Translations under genes and position numbers: made by a program
In this document: piece after piece, positions 1 through 7,479 of the stretch
How positions within the stretch are numbered: the first letter of the stretch is position 1
Layout: each line of letters begins with the position of its first letter
The notes under the pieces: model-generated
What the model saw: the letters and a program-made list of their open reading frames with translations, nothing else
What the model was told of the DNA's origin: nothing
Databases searched by the model: none
From: Streptomyces afghaniensis 772
Lineage (GTDB): Bacteria > Actinomycetota > Actinomycetes > Streptomycetales > Streptomycetaceae
Length of the DNA stretch: 36,141 nucleotides
Assembly: GCA_000415505.1 (NCBI GenBank)
Contig: KE354215.1
Span: 1 to 36,141, forward strand
Reading direction: 5' to 3'

Positions 1-315
1 GCACCGCAACGGCCGCCGGAAGGCACCGTCGCGGCCGGGACGGCCTCGGCGGCCACGGCTGCGGCCGGCTGCACGGCGGACTTCCCGATGGGGCACGCCA
101 TCACCAATGTGAAGATCCGCAACAAGCCGAAGATGAGCGCCACAGCCCTGCGCCTCTGGTACAAGAACACCAACGGCTGCATGTCCAGTGGAACCGTCAA
201 GGGCGGCGTCTACAGCTCGTGCGGTGGAGACGACTCGCCGCACTGGCGCAAGGTGAAGTACCGCGGCACCACCGGGTACGTGCCCATGGACTGCATCTAC
301 TCGGGCGCCGCATAG
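1..315 (+). CDS. Small secreted SH3-like protein, 5' end missing
   Basis: The reading frame is open from base 1 and ends at 315, so the true start lies left of the window. The first visible residues are Ala/Gly/Thr rich (AAGTASAATAAAGC), which looks like the end of a signal peptide or a linker. After this come about 75 residues with the pattern VKIRNKP...GTVKGG...YRGTTGYVPMDCI, which resembles small bacterial SH3-like domains that bind cell-wall peptides. Four cysteines (near the start, in NGC, in SSC and in MDC) could form two disulfides, in keeping with export. An internal ATG at 88 could be picked as a start, but the cysteine-containing stretch before it argues for the longer frame. The specific role is unknown; a cell-wall or secreted function is inferred. 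Confidence 0.6.
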   Translation, partial: APQRPPEGTVAAGTASAATAAAGCTADFPMGHAITNVKIRNKPKMSATALRLWYKNTNGCMSSGTVKGGVYSSCGGDDSPHWRKVKYRGTTGYVPMDCIYSGAA

Positions 316-380
316 AAGCGTCCCCGTCCTTACCTCCGACGTAATCGACGGGCCTTCGGCGTCCCGGCACGCTGGTTCTC

Positions 381-800
381 ATGACAGCCACCAGCGCCGC
401 GGACGCCACCCGCGCCACCGTCCAGAAGTTTCTCGAACTCCGGCTCGCCGGCGACACCGAAGGGCTCACCGGGCTCTTCGCGGACAAGGTCGACTGGATG
501 CTGGCCGAGAACCCCGTCGTTCCCTGGATCCGACCTCGGTCCACGGCCGCCGAATGTGCCGCTCAGGCCGACGAGTTGGCCGAGTACACCGTGCCGGAGG
601 ACGCCCGCGCGTCCATCGACACGATCCTGGTCGACGGTACCGACGCCGTTCTGATGGGGCACCTCTCCGGGACCGTCCGTGCGACCGGCAAGTCTTTCTC
701 AGGGCCCTTCGCGCTGCGGCTCACCGTCGAGGGCGGGCGGATCACCCGGCATCATCTGTACGAGAACAGCGCGTCGATCGCCGCGGCGTGCACGCCCTGA
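381..800 (+). CDS. SnoaL-like / NTF2-fold protein
   Basis: This 139-residue protein has the size and pattern of the NTF2/SnoaL fold: an N-terminal helix (ATRATVQKFLELRLAGDTEGLTGL), an acidic segment with a tryptophan (DKVDW), then strands ending in ITRHHLYENSASIA. Members are small cone-shaped proteins that act as isomerases, cyclases or simple binding proteins; nothing here fixes the substrate. No ribosome binding site is visible. A CACGCT hexamer at 368-373 lies seven bases before the ATG, so a leaderless transcript is possible. It stands alone and converges on the small membrane protein that ends at 804. Confidence 0.75.
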   Translation: MTATSAADATRATVQKFLELRLAGDTEGLTGLFADKVDWMLAENPVVPWIRPRSTAAECAAQADELAEYTVPEDARASIDTILVDGTDAVLMGHLSGTVRATGKSFSGPFALRLTVEGGRITRHHLYENSASIAAACTP

Positions 801-803
801 CGC

Positions 804-1160
804 CTATGTGTATTGATCACGAGCGCTGTCGCCCCCGCGCAGCGCCCGGGCGCACGCGCCGATGACCAGGGCGTTCACCAGCGCCCCGAGCACGACGGCG
901 GCGACCAGCATCGAGCCGTGGTCCGGGAGTGCCAGCAGGACCAGGCTCACGGGGGCGGTCGCCAGGAGCGGGATCACCCCCGCCATCGACTCGTCCGAAC
1001 CGTCGGCCAGCGTCACTACCAGTGCCCATGCCAACAGGAGCGCGCAGACGGCGAGGTAGACGAGAGCGGCGGGATGGCGCAGGGCGTGGGCCGCCTTGCG
1101 GGAGAGCGAGCGGCCGGGAGGTGCAGCGGTCACGGTGGGACTCCTCGGTCGGGAGGTCAT
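804..1160 (-). CDS. Small membrane protein (SCO4225-like)
   Basis: The 118-residue product has a basic N-terminus (about residues 1-30) followed by three hydrophobic segments: ALVYLAVCALLLAWALVV, a MAGVIPLLATAPVSLVLLAL segment, and SMLVAAVVLGALVNALVIGA. I believe it belongs to the family named after S. coelicolor SCO4225, for which no function is established. It starts 19 bases after the response regulator stop on the same strand, so it is probably the third gene of the kinase-regulator operon. That makes it a candidate output or accessory of the two-component system (inference). No catalytic motif is visible. Confidence 0.7.
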   Translation of the reverse strand: MTSRPRSPTVTAAPPGRSLSRKAAHALRHPAALVYLAVCALLLAWALVVTLADGSDESMAGVIPLLATAPVSLVLLALPDHGSMLVAAVVLGALVNALVIGACARALRGGDSARDQYT

Positions 1161-1179
1161 AGGGATGTCATCGGGTTCG

Positions 1180-1857
1180 TCAAAGGTGCGTGCCGGGCTT
1201 GTTCGGGTGCGCCAGGCCCAGGTCGTACGCGAGGATCGTGGCCTGGACCCGGTCCCGTAGGCCGAGTTTGCGCAGGAGCGCGTTCACGTGGGACTTCACC
1301 GTGCCTACGGTGATGCCCAGGGTGTCCGCGATCTCCGCGTTGTTGAGGCCGGCGGCGATCAGGCCCAGGACGTTCCGCTGGCTCGCGGTCAGGGTGTTCA
1401 GTTCGTGGGGGCCGCCGGCGTTGCGGGGGCCCGGGCCGGATGCGTAGTGGGAGATCAGGCGGCGGGTCGCCGACGGGGCCAGGACCGACTCGCCCGTGGC
1501 CACCACCCTGATGCCCTGGAGGAGTTCGAAGGCGTGCACGTCCTTGAGGAGGAAGCCGGAGGCACCGGCGCGCAGGGCGTCGAAGACGTAGGCGTCGAGG
1601 TCGAAGGTGGTCAGGACCAGGACCCGGGGGGCGTTCTCCCGGGCCGTGATGATGCGGGTGGCGGCGATGCCGTCCAGTTCGGGCATGCGTACGTCCATGA
1701 GGACGACGTCGGGCGAGAGGTCTTCGGCGAGGCGTACCGCTGCCACACCGTCGGCGGCTTCGCCCACGACCGTCATGTCGTCCTCGGCGTCGATCACCGC
1801 CGCGAAGCCCGCCCGTACGATGCCCTGGTCGTCGACGACCAGCACCTTGAGGCTCAT
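1180..1857 (-). CDS. NarL/LuxR-type response regulator
   Basis: This is a 225-residue two-component response regulator. The receiver domain (about 1-120) has the acidic pair D9/D10, phosphoacceptor D55 in VVLMDVRMP, a T83/T84 position and K105 in FLLKD. The C-terminal LuxR-type helix-turn-helix (about 155-215) reads LTASQRNVLGLIAAGLNNAEIADTLGITVGTVKSH in two blocks. The reading frame extends far upstream without a stop, but the start MSLKVLVVDDQ at 1857 is clear: it aligns with the family start, and the ATG overlaps the kinase stop (ATGA), which indicates translational coupling. The partner kinase is the next gene upstream. Target genes are not evident apart from the small membrane protein downstream. 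Confidence 0.93.
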   Translation of the reverse strand: MSLKVLVVDDQGIVRAGFAAVIDAEDDMTVVGEAADGVAAVRLAEDLSPDVVLMDVRMPELDGIAATRIITARENAPRVLVLTTFDLDAYVFDALRAGASGFLLKDVHAFELLQGIRVVATGESVLAPSATRRLISHYASGPGPRNAGGPHELNTLTASQRNVLGLIAAGLNNAEIADTLGITVGTVKSHVNALLRKLGLRDRVQATILAYDLGLAHPNKPGTHL

Positions 1858-4175
1858 CGCTCGGTCTCCTCTTCTCCGGACAGCGGCAGGCGGAGGCGGA
1901 GCGTACTGCCTCCCGGGCCGGTGGTGAGAGTGCCGTTGAGTGCCTTGACCCGTGTTTCCAGGCGCCGGCGTACTTCGGGCTCGGCTGCGGCGGTCACCCC
2001 TGTGGCCGTGAGCGTCAACGTATCGCCGTCCGCGTCGAGTTCGAGCAGGGCCGGCCGCGTACCGCCGGCCGCCAGCAGCGTCTCGGCCGCGTGGTAGGCG
2101 GCCAGGTCCACCGCCGTCGGCAGCCGCTCGGGCACGCGATCCGTCCGGCGTATCTCCACGACCCTGCCCGTCGCCCGGCACTGGTGGGCCAGCAGGTCGA
2201 GGGCCTGGAGGGTGGGCTGCGGTCGCAGGTCGGGGGCCGGATCGCCCTCCCTCACCGTGTCCAGCAGGGCTCGCATCGCGGCCAGGGCCTCGCGTGCGCG
2301 GTCCGCTGTCGCGTCGAGGTGCCCGGCCTCCGCCTCGGCGATCATGTCGGCGGTGCGTGCCAGGACGGTGGTCTCCAGGCCCGTGGCGATCCTGCGGCGT
2401 TCGGCCCATGCTTCCCTGACGGCCTCTTCGGTCCAGGTGGCCAGGCGTTCGTCCCGGGTGCTGCGGCCGGCCGCCTCGTGCCGGCCGCGCAGCGTTCCGT
2501 ACCAGTGGGCCGTGCCGACAGCCACGGCTGCTCCGGCCGCCGCGCCCGCTCCGACCGCCCAGACGGGGAGCGTCGTACCGCGGTCCAGGACGGCGGCCGC
2601 CGCCGCTGCCGCGTGCACCGGCACAGCCACCAGAGCACCCGGCAGAGCACCCGGCAGGGCACCCGGGAGACGATGGCCGGGCGACGGGTCGGCGACCCCT
2701 CGCGCCGCCTTCACCACGAGCGCCGTACAGGTCGCGATCCCGCTCAGCAGCGGCGGAAGGAGCACCGGTCCGGTGTACCCGCCCACCTCCATCGCCGGCG
2801 GCCACAGCAACACCAGCCCGAGCAGGACGCCGTAGGCCGCCCTGGGCGCTCGCGCCAGCCACAGCAGTGCCACCGCCTGGGCGGCGGCCAGCAGCGCGAA
2901 GAGGACGCCGGCGGACACCTGGGACCCAGGCGTGGTTTCCGAGGACCGGATCACCAGCACCGGGAGCAGCGGCTGGCCGGCCAGACCGGCAGCGGCCGTC
3001 AGCTGGGCCAGGCGGTAGGTCCGGGGGACGGTTCGCTCGACCGACGGGGTGTTCCGGCCGGGCAGGACCGCCCTGACCTCCCAGCCCCCGTCCGCCGTCG
3101 GGCCGCTCGTCAGCGTGCCGCCCGCCTCCCTCGCCCGGGACCGCAGGAAACCCTGGCCCCGCCCCGAGCCGAGGCCTGTGCCGTGGGCCGGTGAACCGGC
3201 CGGGGGCGCCGCGCTCCTGACCGCCACCTCCGTGCGCGTGTCGCCGTACCGGCACAGAATCGTCGTGTGCGCGCCGGGCGCGTGCCGTGTCACGTTGGTC
3301 AGGGCCTCGCGGACGATGCCGTACACGGCGTCCGCGACGGTGCCGTCCGGGAGTGGGTCGATCTCGCAGTCCACCTGCTGCCCGAGGCGGCGGAACCCTG
3401 CGACGAGCGCCCGCAACCGTTCGTCCGGGGACGGCAGTTCCTCCTGTGCGGGTGCCGGTGCACGGACCGCTCCGAGCGCCCGGCTGACCTCGCGGCCCGT
3501 CTCGACCGCGAACTCGAGGGCCTCGGCGGCCAGTTCGGGGCGTCGCTCGCGCAGGCCGAGGGCCGCCCCGGCCGTGACGACCACGGCGGTCAGGTGATGG
3601 GCGCTCACGTCGTGCAGCTCCCGTTCCATACGGCGCCGCTCGGCCTCCGGGAGGCGGTGGCGCTCGGCCTCGGCCCGCTTCAGCAGGCGCTCGGCGGCCT
3701 GCCGGGCGCGACGAGTACGCCGTACCAGCAGGCCGGAACCGCACGCGGCGGCGTAGAGCAGAGCGGTCAGGACCAGGTCCAGGCCGTCCGGGGCGCTCAG
3801 GCCGTGCAGGGTGAGGCCGTGCAGTGACTGCCAGGCGGCGAGCGTGACGACGGACAGGACGGCGGTGTACGTGTCGCGCTCGGTCGCCACGCTGAACAGG
3901 GCCAGTGCGACACCTGCCGTGCCGAGTACCGCGACCGCGCCGGTGGGCAGCGGGCCGGCGCCCAGTGCGCAGACGGCGGCGATGACGACGAGGGTCGTCA
4001 CCGGGCGGGTACGGCGCAGGGCGAGCGCGGCCGTCGTCAGTCCGCCGACCAGCGCCGCCACGAGCAGGTCGGAGGCGGGCGGCACGGTCCCGCGCAGCAG
4101 CGCCGCGCCGGGCCAGACCGCGGCCTGGGCGCAGAGCAGCGCGACCGGGAGAAGTCGGTCGTCGGTTCGATTCAT
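1854..4175 (-). CDS. Double-module sensor histidine kinase with degenerate C-terminal kinase
   Basis: The 773-residue protein is about twice the usual length for its class. Module 1 has several membrane segments (about 10-150), a HisKA_3-type DHp helix with ERELHDVSAHH (phosphoacceptor H188), an N box REALTNVTRHA (N294) and a glycine-rich G box GLGSGRGQGF. Module 2 has new membrane segments (about 390-560) and a DHp-like helix AERRRIATGLETTV, in which glutamate E601 sits where the histidine belongs. Its ATP-binding domain (about 640-770) lacks an N-box asparagine (YHAAETLLAAGG). I read this as an active kinase fused to a pseudokinase. LPGA is repeated three times near residues 503-514. The ATG overlaps no strong ribosome site; TAGCCT at 4185-4190 lies nine bases upstream. 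Confidence 0.88.
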   Translation of the reverse strand: MNRTDDRLLPVALLCAQAAVWPGAALLRGTVPPASDLLVAALVGGLTTAALALRRTRPVTTLVVIAAVCALGAGPLPTGAVAVLGTAGVALALFSVATERDTYTAVLSVVTLAAWQSLHGLTLHGLSAPDGLDLVLTALLYAAACGSGLLVRRTRRARQAAERLLKRAEAERHRLPEAERRRMERELHDVSAHHLTAVVVTAGAALGLRERRPELAAEALEFAVETGREVSRALGAVRAPAPAQEELPSPDERLRALVAGFRRLGQQVDCEIDPLPDGTVADAVYGIVREALTNVTRHAPGAHTTILCRYGDTRTEVAVRSAAPPAGSPAHGTGLGSGRGQGFLRSRAREAGGTLTSGPTADGGWEVRAVLPGRNTPSVERTVPRTYRLAQLTAAAGLAGQPLLPVLVIRSSETTPGSQVSAGVLFALLAAAQAVALLWLARAPRAAYGVLLGLVLLWPPAMEVGGYTGPVLLPPLLSGIATCTALVVKAARGVADPSPGHRLPGALPGALPGALVAVPVHAAAAAAAVLDRGTTLPVWAVGAGAAAGAAVAVGTAHWYGTLRGRHEAAGRSTRDERLATWTEEAVREAWAERRRIATGLETTVLARTADMIAEAEAGHLDATADRAREALAAMRALLDTVREGDPAPDLRPQPTLQALDLLAHQCRATGRVVEIRRTDRVPERLPTAVDLAAYHAAETLLAAGGTRPALLELDADGDTLTLTATGVTAAAEPEVRRRLETRVKALNGTLTTGPGGSTLRLRLPLSGEEETER

Positions 4176-4322
4176 GACCCGACCAGGCTAGGGCCGCAGG
4201 CCAGGGGCCACTCTCCGGCTGGAGGCGGATTTCGGTCTCTTACCTGGGTTACAGACGTCGCGGGGACGACCGTTCCGCAGCGTGAGGACCGGGCGACCTG
4301 CCGTCCATAGGCTCGATCACAT

Positions 4323-4368
4323 CGACATCCCGCATCGGGAAACGTCGACATCTCGCATCGGGAAACGT
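4323..4368 (+). repeat. Tandem 23-bp direct repeat, likely operator
   Basis: Two copies of a 23-base unit lie head to tail (4323-4345 and 4346-4368) and differ at one base (CCCGCATCGG versus CTCGCATCGG). Each contains TCGGGAAACGT. A third partial element in inverted orientation follows at about 4371-4379 (CGTTCCCGA, the complement of TCGGGAACG). The cluster sits 48 to 93 bases before the start of the secreted DUF5707 gene and within the 240-base gap behind the divergent kinase gene. Repeated half-sites of this kind usually bind a dimeric regulator; which one is unknown. Confidence 0.6.
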
Positions 4369-4415
4369 CGCGTTCCCGACCGATCGATTCCACGACCCAT
4401 CACGGAGGATCTCCC

Positions 4416-4856
4416 ATGTCCAAGCGCACTCTCGTCGCGTCGCTCGTCGGCATCGTCGCCATCGGCGGAATCACCGCCGGCGGCCTCGCCGTGGCGGCCG
4501 CCTCGGCCTCCACCGACCCGTCCCTGGCGAACACGTCGGCCCGCTACACCCGTACCGGCACGCTCGCCTTCACCACGGACGTGAGTGACGACTCGGGCGT
4601 CCGGAGCCTCAAGGTCCTCGCCTGGCCCGCCAGTTCGAAGCTCGACCCCACCGAGGCGGAGCTGCGGTCCGCGGAGCGCGCCACGTGCCGGAGCACCGGC
4701 GCCGAGACGTCCCGCTGCACGTACACCGTGCGGGCCACGAAGGAGGAGGCGTCCGAGCTGGCCACCGGGACCTGGTACGTCTCGGCGCTGGCGACGGGTA
4801 AGGACGGCGACACGACGTTCGTGCCCCAGGCCGCCACCTTCGAGGTCACTCGCTGA
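4416..4856 (+). CDS. Secreted DUF5707 family protein
   Basis: The 146-residue product begins with a classic signal peptide: MSKR, a hydrophobic stretch (about 6-28) and an Ala-rich end AAASAS, with cleavage likely near residue 32. The mature part is mostly beta and includes FTTDVSDDSGVRSLKVLAWPAS, TYTVRA and GTWYVSALA, a pattern like an immunoglobulin-type sandwich, with two cysteines near residues 90-100. I assign it to DUF5707, a Streptomyces-rich family of unknown function. A strong GGAGG site precedes the ATG. It follows a tandem repeat that looks like a regulatory region. The 3' end overlaps the convergent YqeB-like gene by 11 bases. Confidence 0.75.
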   Translation: MSKRTLVASLVGIVAIGGITAGGLAVAAASASTDPSLANTSARYTRTGTLAFTTDVSDDSGVRSLKVLAWPASSKLDPTEAELRSAERATCRSTGAETSRCTYTVRATKEEASELATGTWYVSALATGKDGDTTFVPQAATFEVTR

Positions 4857-5565
4857 CGATCCGCCAGTACTGTCGCTTCTCCTCGTCCCGTACGACCACG
4901 CCCAGCCGCAGCAGTTCGCGGCGCAGCTCACGGGCGTCCTCGGCGTCGTCGTCGCTCTTGCGGGCCTGGGCGCGGGCCCGCAGCAGGGCGTCCGCACCCT
5001 CGGGGAGACCCGGGGTGCCGGGGACCCAGCGGCGGAACTCGGCGCGGTACGGGTCCTCCTCCGCCCAGCGGTAGCCGTGCCCGGCGAGGGTGTCGGCCAG
5101 GCGCGGCCAGGGCAGGCCGCAGTGCTCCCGGGCCAGTTCCATGCCGTCCGGGGCCAGCACCACGAGTTGCTTGCCGTCCCTGCACAGCACCGCGATCTCC
5201 TCGCGGGTGAACTCCCGCGTGCTGTCCCTGATGGTCAGGGCGAGGTGGGTGTCGGAGACGCGGACCGAGAGCGACTCGTGCACGGCGACGAGGCCCAGCA
5301 GCAGACCGCCCAGTGCGCCCACGGCGACCGTGCCGAGGGTGAGGGCGGGTTCCGGGATCGAGGTCAGGAGTTCGGCCGGGCCCTCCAGCGGTGCCCACGG
5401 CAGCTTCAGCAGCAGGCGGGCGAGGAGCGGAAGGACGGCGCCGATGCCGGCGCCGCATGCCATGCAGAAGAGTGTGATCACCCAAGCGGACTCGGACAGT
5501 TCCGTGCCCGTGCCCGTGCCCGTGCCTGTGCCTGTGCCCGCCGGCGGAACCCGCTTCTTCCCCAT
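4846..5565 (-). CDS. YqeB-like two-TM membrane protein
   Basis: With the start MGKKRV the protein has 239 residues. A Gly-Thr repeat (residues 10-21) precedes two transmembrane segments (about 27-52 and 74-96). A cytoplasmic-looking part follows, with a PH-like beta region (SVRVSDTHLALTI, EEIAVLCRDGKQLVVL) and a charged C-terminal helical domain ending in EEKRQYWRIVSE. This matches the actinobacterial YqeB family, of unknown function. An alternative ATG at 5589 adds eight residues (MEDARNVR). I prefer 5565 because GAGGA lies at a suitable distance before it, while the upstream ATG has no such site. It converges on the DUF5707 gene. Confidence 0.7.
   Translation of the reverse strand: MGKKRVPPAGTGTGTGTGTGTELSESAWVITLFCMACGAGIGAVLPLLARLLLKLPWAPLEGPAELLTSIPEPALTLGTVAVGALGGLLLGLVAVHESLSVRVSDTHLALTIRDSTREFTREEIAVLCRDGKQLVVLAPDGMELAREHCGLPWPRLADTLAGHGYRWAEEDPYRAEFRRWVPGTPGLPEGADALLRARAQARKSDDDAEDARELRRELLRLGVVVRDEEKRQYWRIVSE
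5504..5539. repeat. Hexanucleotide tandem repeat inside a coding region
   Basis: Six consecutive units of GTGCCY run from 5504 to 5539. On the minus strand they encode six Gly-Thr dipeptides at the N-terminus of the YqeB-like protein, before its first membrane segment. The unit length is a multiple of three, so gain or loss of units changes the linker length without breaking the frame. Confidence 0.8.
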
Positions 5566-5680
5566 CCGAACGTTCCTCGCGTCCTCCATGAGGCGAGTCT
5601 CGGCGGGCGGGGCATGCGCTGTCGTCAGCCGTTGGTCTACACGTCCGCGACTTTGGTCGCAGGCAGGGCCGCGTCCCGCC

Positions 5681-6124
5681 TCACGGGTGCATCCTCGCCC
5701 CCTTCACCACCTTGTCCACCGCGTTCCTCGGGCCGTAGACCGCGAGGCCGACCAGGTCCAGGTCCGCCGTCGGCACCGACCGTACGGCCGCGCGGTTGTC
5801 GCGGTCGTTGCCCGTGGCGAACAGGTCCGAGGTGAAGATCGCACGGGGCAGGGAGCGGGACAGGGCGCGGGTGTGGGCCGTGGTCAGGGTCTCCTTGGTG
5901 GCTTCGAAGACCAGGACCGGCTGGCGGAACATCGGCAGGTAGGGCACGCCGTCCGCGTCCTCGTACGGCTCGCCGATCACCTCGGGGACCTGCGTGCCCA
6001 AGCCGCTGACCAGGAACGACGTCACGTTGAGACGCTGCCAGGGCTCCAGGTCGGCGCGCAGCAGTACGGCGATCTTCGTGTCGAAGCGGATCGGCTCCAC
6101 AGCCGGTTCGGTGTGCGTGTTCAT
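5681..6124 (-). CDS. DUF2000 family protein
   Basis: A 147-residue protein of the DUF2000 family, a small PTH2-like fold. Visible blocks are FDTKIAVLLRADLEPWQRLNVTSFLVSG near the N-terminus, PVLVFEA in the middle and GLAVYGPRNAVDKVVKGARMHP at the end. The frame is open well upstream, but MNTHTEPAV at 6124 gives the family length. The function is not established; the family is usually found next to an AraC regulator, as here. The divergent AraC gene starts 49 bases away, and a seven-base-arm palindrome lies between them. CACGCT at 6131-6136 is six bases before the ATG and there is no ribosome site, so it may be leaderless. Confidence 0.82.
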   Translation of the reverse strand: MNTHTEPAVEPIRFDTKIAVLLRADLEPWQRLNVTSFLVSGLGTQVPEVIGEPYEDADGVPYLPMFRQPVLVFEATKETLTTAHTRALSRSLPRAIFTSDLFATGNDRDNRAAVRSVPTADLDLVGLAVYGPRNAVDKVVKGARMHP

Positions 6125-6136
6125 GATGCGAGCGTG

Positions 6137-6155
6137 CCCGGCGGCCCTCGCCGGG
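6137..6155. promoter_or_regulatory. Palindrome between DUF2000 and AraC genes
   Basis: Perfect arms CCCGGCG and CGCCGGG are separated by five bases (GCCCT). The site fills the centre of the 49-base divergent intergenic region. Its position next to the AraC gene makes it a likely operator for that regulator controlling both directions (inference). In GC-rich DNA some palindromes arise by chance, hence moderate confidence. Confidence 0.45.
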
Positions 6156-6173
6156 GTCTTGTACGTTCTTTGC

Positions 6174-6992
6174 ATGGCTTCCCAGCCCGCCCGGATCGTC
6201 TCCGCCTGGCGGCCCGCCGTGCCCGGTGTCGTCGAGGTCTTCCACGCCCGCTTCACCGAGTACGCGTACCCGATGCACGTCCACGACGCCTGGACGCTGC
6301 TGATCGTCGACACCGGCGCCGTGCGGTACGACCTCGACCGGCACGAGCACGGCACCCCGCACGACACCGTGTCGCTGCTGCCGCCGCACGTGCCGCACAA
6401 CGGCTCCCCCGTCACTCCGGAGGGCTTCCGCAAGCGGGTGCTGTATCTCGACCGGACGTATCTCGGGGACGAGCTCATCGGATCCGCCGTCGACCGGCCG
6501 GACCTGCGCGATCCGCTGCTGCGCAAGCGCGTCGGGCAGGTGCACGGCGCGCTGCTGCGGCCCGGTGAGGAACTGGAGGCCGAGAGCAGGCTGCTGTTCG
6601 TCGGGGAGCGGCTGCGCGGGCATCTGCGGGGCGACAGCGACAAGCCCCGGCCGGCGGATCCCGTGCTCGCGCGGCGGCTGCGGGAGTTGCTGGACGAGCG
6701 GGTCGTCGAGGGTGTCGGGCTGCAGGAGGCGGCCGGGCTCGTCGGGGCCCATCCCGCCCATCTCGTACGGGCGTTCAGCGCCGCTTACGGCATCGCCCCG
6801 CACCAGTACCTGACGTCCCTGCGCGTGGGCCGCGCCCGGCGGCTGCTGCTCGAAGGGCGCTCACCGGGAGAGGTGGCGGCCGAGGCCGGGTTCTACGACC
6901 AGTCCCACCTCACCCGGCACTTCCGGAAGCTGGTGGGCGTACCGCCCGGGCGTTACCGGGCGGGAGGGCCTACCGGTCGGGGCGTTGGGTGA
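6174..6992 (+). CDS. AraC-family regulator
   Basis: The 272-residue regulator has an N-terminal cupin-like AraC-binding domain (about 10-100) containing YAYPMHVHDAWTLLIVDTG and LLPPHVPHNG, whose histidines are typical of this class. The C-terminal double helix-turn-helix (about 165-260) includes LQEAAGLVGAHPAHLVRAF and AAEAGFYDQSHLTRHFRKLVGVPPGRYR, a strong AraC signature. The start MASQPARIV is chosen over longer in-frame options because it fits the domain edge. TACGTT (6162-6167) lies six bases before the ATG and no ribosome site is seen, so a leaderless transcript is likely. It is divergent from the DUF2000 gene, its probable target. Confidence 0.9.
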   Translation: MASQPARIVSAWRPAVPGVVEVFHARFTEYAYPMHVHDAWTLLIVDTGAVRYDLDRHEHGTPHDTVSLLPPHVPHNGSPVTPEGFRKRVLYLDRTYLGDELIGSAVDRPDLRDPLLRKRVGQVHGALLRPGEELEAESRLLFVGERLRGHLRGDSDKPRPADPVLARRLRELLDERVVEGVGLQEAAGLVGAHPAHLVRAFSAAYGIAPHQYLTSLRVGRARRLLLEGRSPGEVAAEAGFYDQSHLTRHFRKLVGVPPGRYRAGGPTGRGVG

Positions 6993-7479
6993 GGTGGGCG
7001 AAGGCGTCCAGGTTGCGCGTCGACTCCCCGCGGGACACCCGCCACTCGTACTCCTTGCGGATCGCCGAGGCGAAGCCCAGCTCCAGGAGGGTGTTGAAGC
7101 TGCCGTCGGAGGCTTCCAGGACCTGGCCGAGCAGGCGGTCGATCTCCTCGGCGGTGACGGCGGCCAGGGAGAGCCGGCCGGTGACGTAGACGTCGCCGTG
7201 CTGGTCGACGGCGTAACTCACGCCGTAGAGCTTGAGGTTGCGTTCCAGGAGCCAGCGGTGGACGCCCTGCTCGTTCTCGTCGGGGTGGCGGATGACGAAG
7301 GCGTTCAGCGAGAGGGAGTGGCGGCCGACGATCAGGGAGACCGTCGTCTTGAGCTTGCGGGTGCCGGGGAGCTGGGCCACGTAGGTGCCGGGCTGGGGGC
7401 TCTCCCACTCCAGGTCGGCGTCCTTCAGCACTCCCTCGACGACCTGTGCCGCACGCTGTTCCAGATCGGTTTCACCCAT
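6970..7479 (-). CDS. YbjN domain protein
   Basis: This 169-residue YbjN-type protein resembles a type III secretion chaperone fold. The N-terminal helix ([20 protein letters not shown]) is followed by strands with [21 protein letters not shown], then [43 protein letters not shown], and a C-terminal helical part ending in HLTQRPDR. YbjN proteins are implicated in stress and motility control in enterobacteria; in actinobacteria the role is unclear. The gene starts inside the end of mshA (eight-base overlap) on the same strand, so it can be co-transcribed with mshA. TACGCT (7486-7491) lies six bases before its ATG, which suggests an extra leaderless promoter. The end overlaps the convergent AraC gene. 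Confidence 0.85.
   Translation of the reverse strand: MGETDLEQRAAQVVEGVLKDADLEWESPQPGTYVAQLPGTRKLKTTVSLIVGRHSLSLNAFVIRHPDENEQGVHRWLLERNLKLYGVSYAVDQHGDVYVTGRLSLAAVTAEEIDRLLGQVLEASDGSFNTLLELGFASAIRKEYEWRVSRGESTRNLDAFAHLTQRPDR

Noticed and set aside
1180-3744. An 854-codon minus-strand reading frame covering the response regulator and much of the kinase gene
   Set aside because: Only the part from 1857 down has homology; the rest is an antisense-type Arg/Gly/Pro-rich shadow of the kinase gene in another frame.
4323-4368. CRISPR-like repeat
   Set aside because: The two copies are directly adjacent without spacers, and no cas gene is present.
5504-5539. Phase-variable switch in the YqeB-like gene
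   Set aside because: The unit is six bases, so changes in copy number keep the frame and cannot switch the gene on or off.
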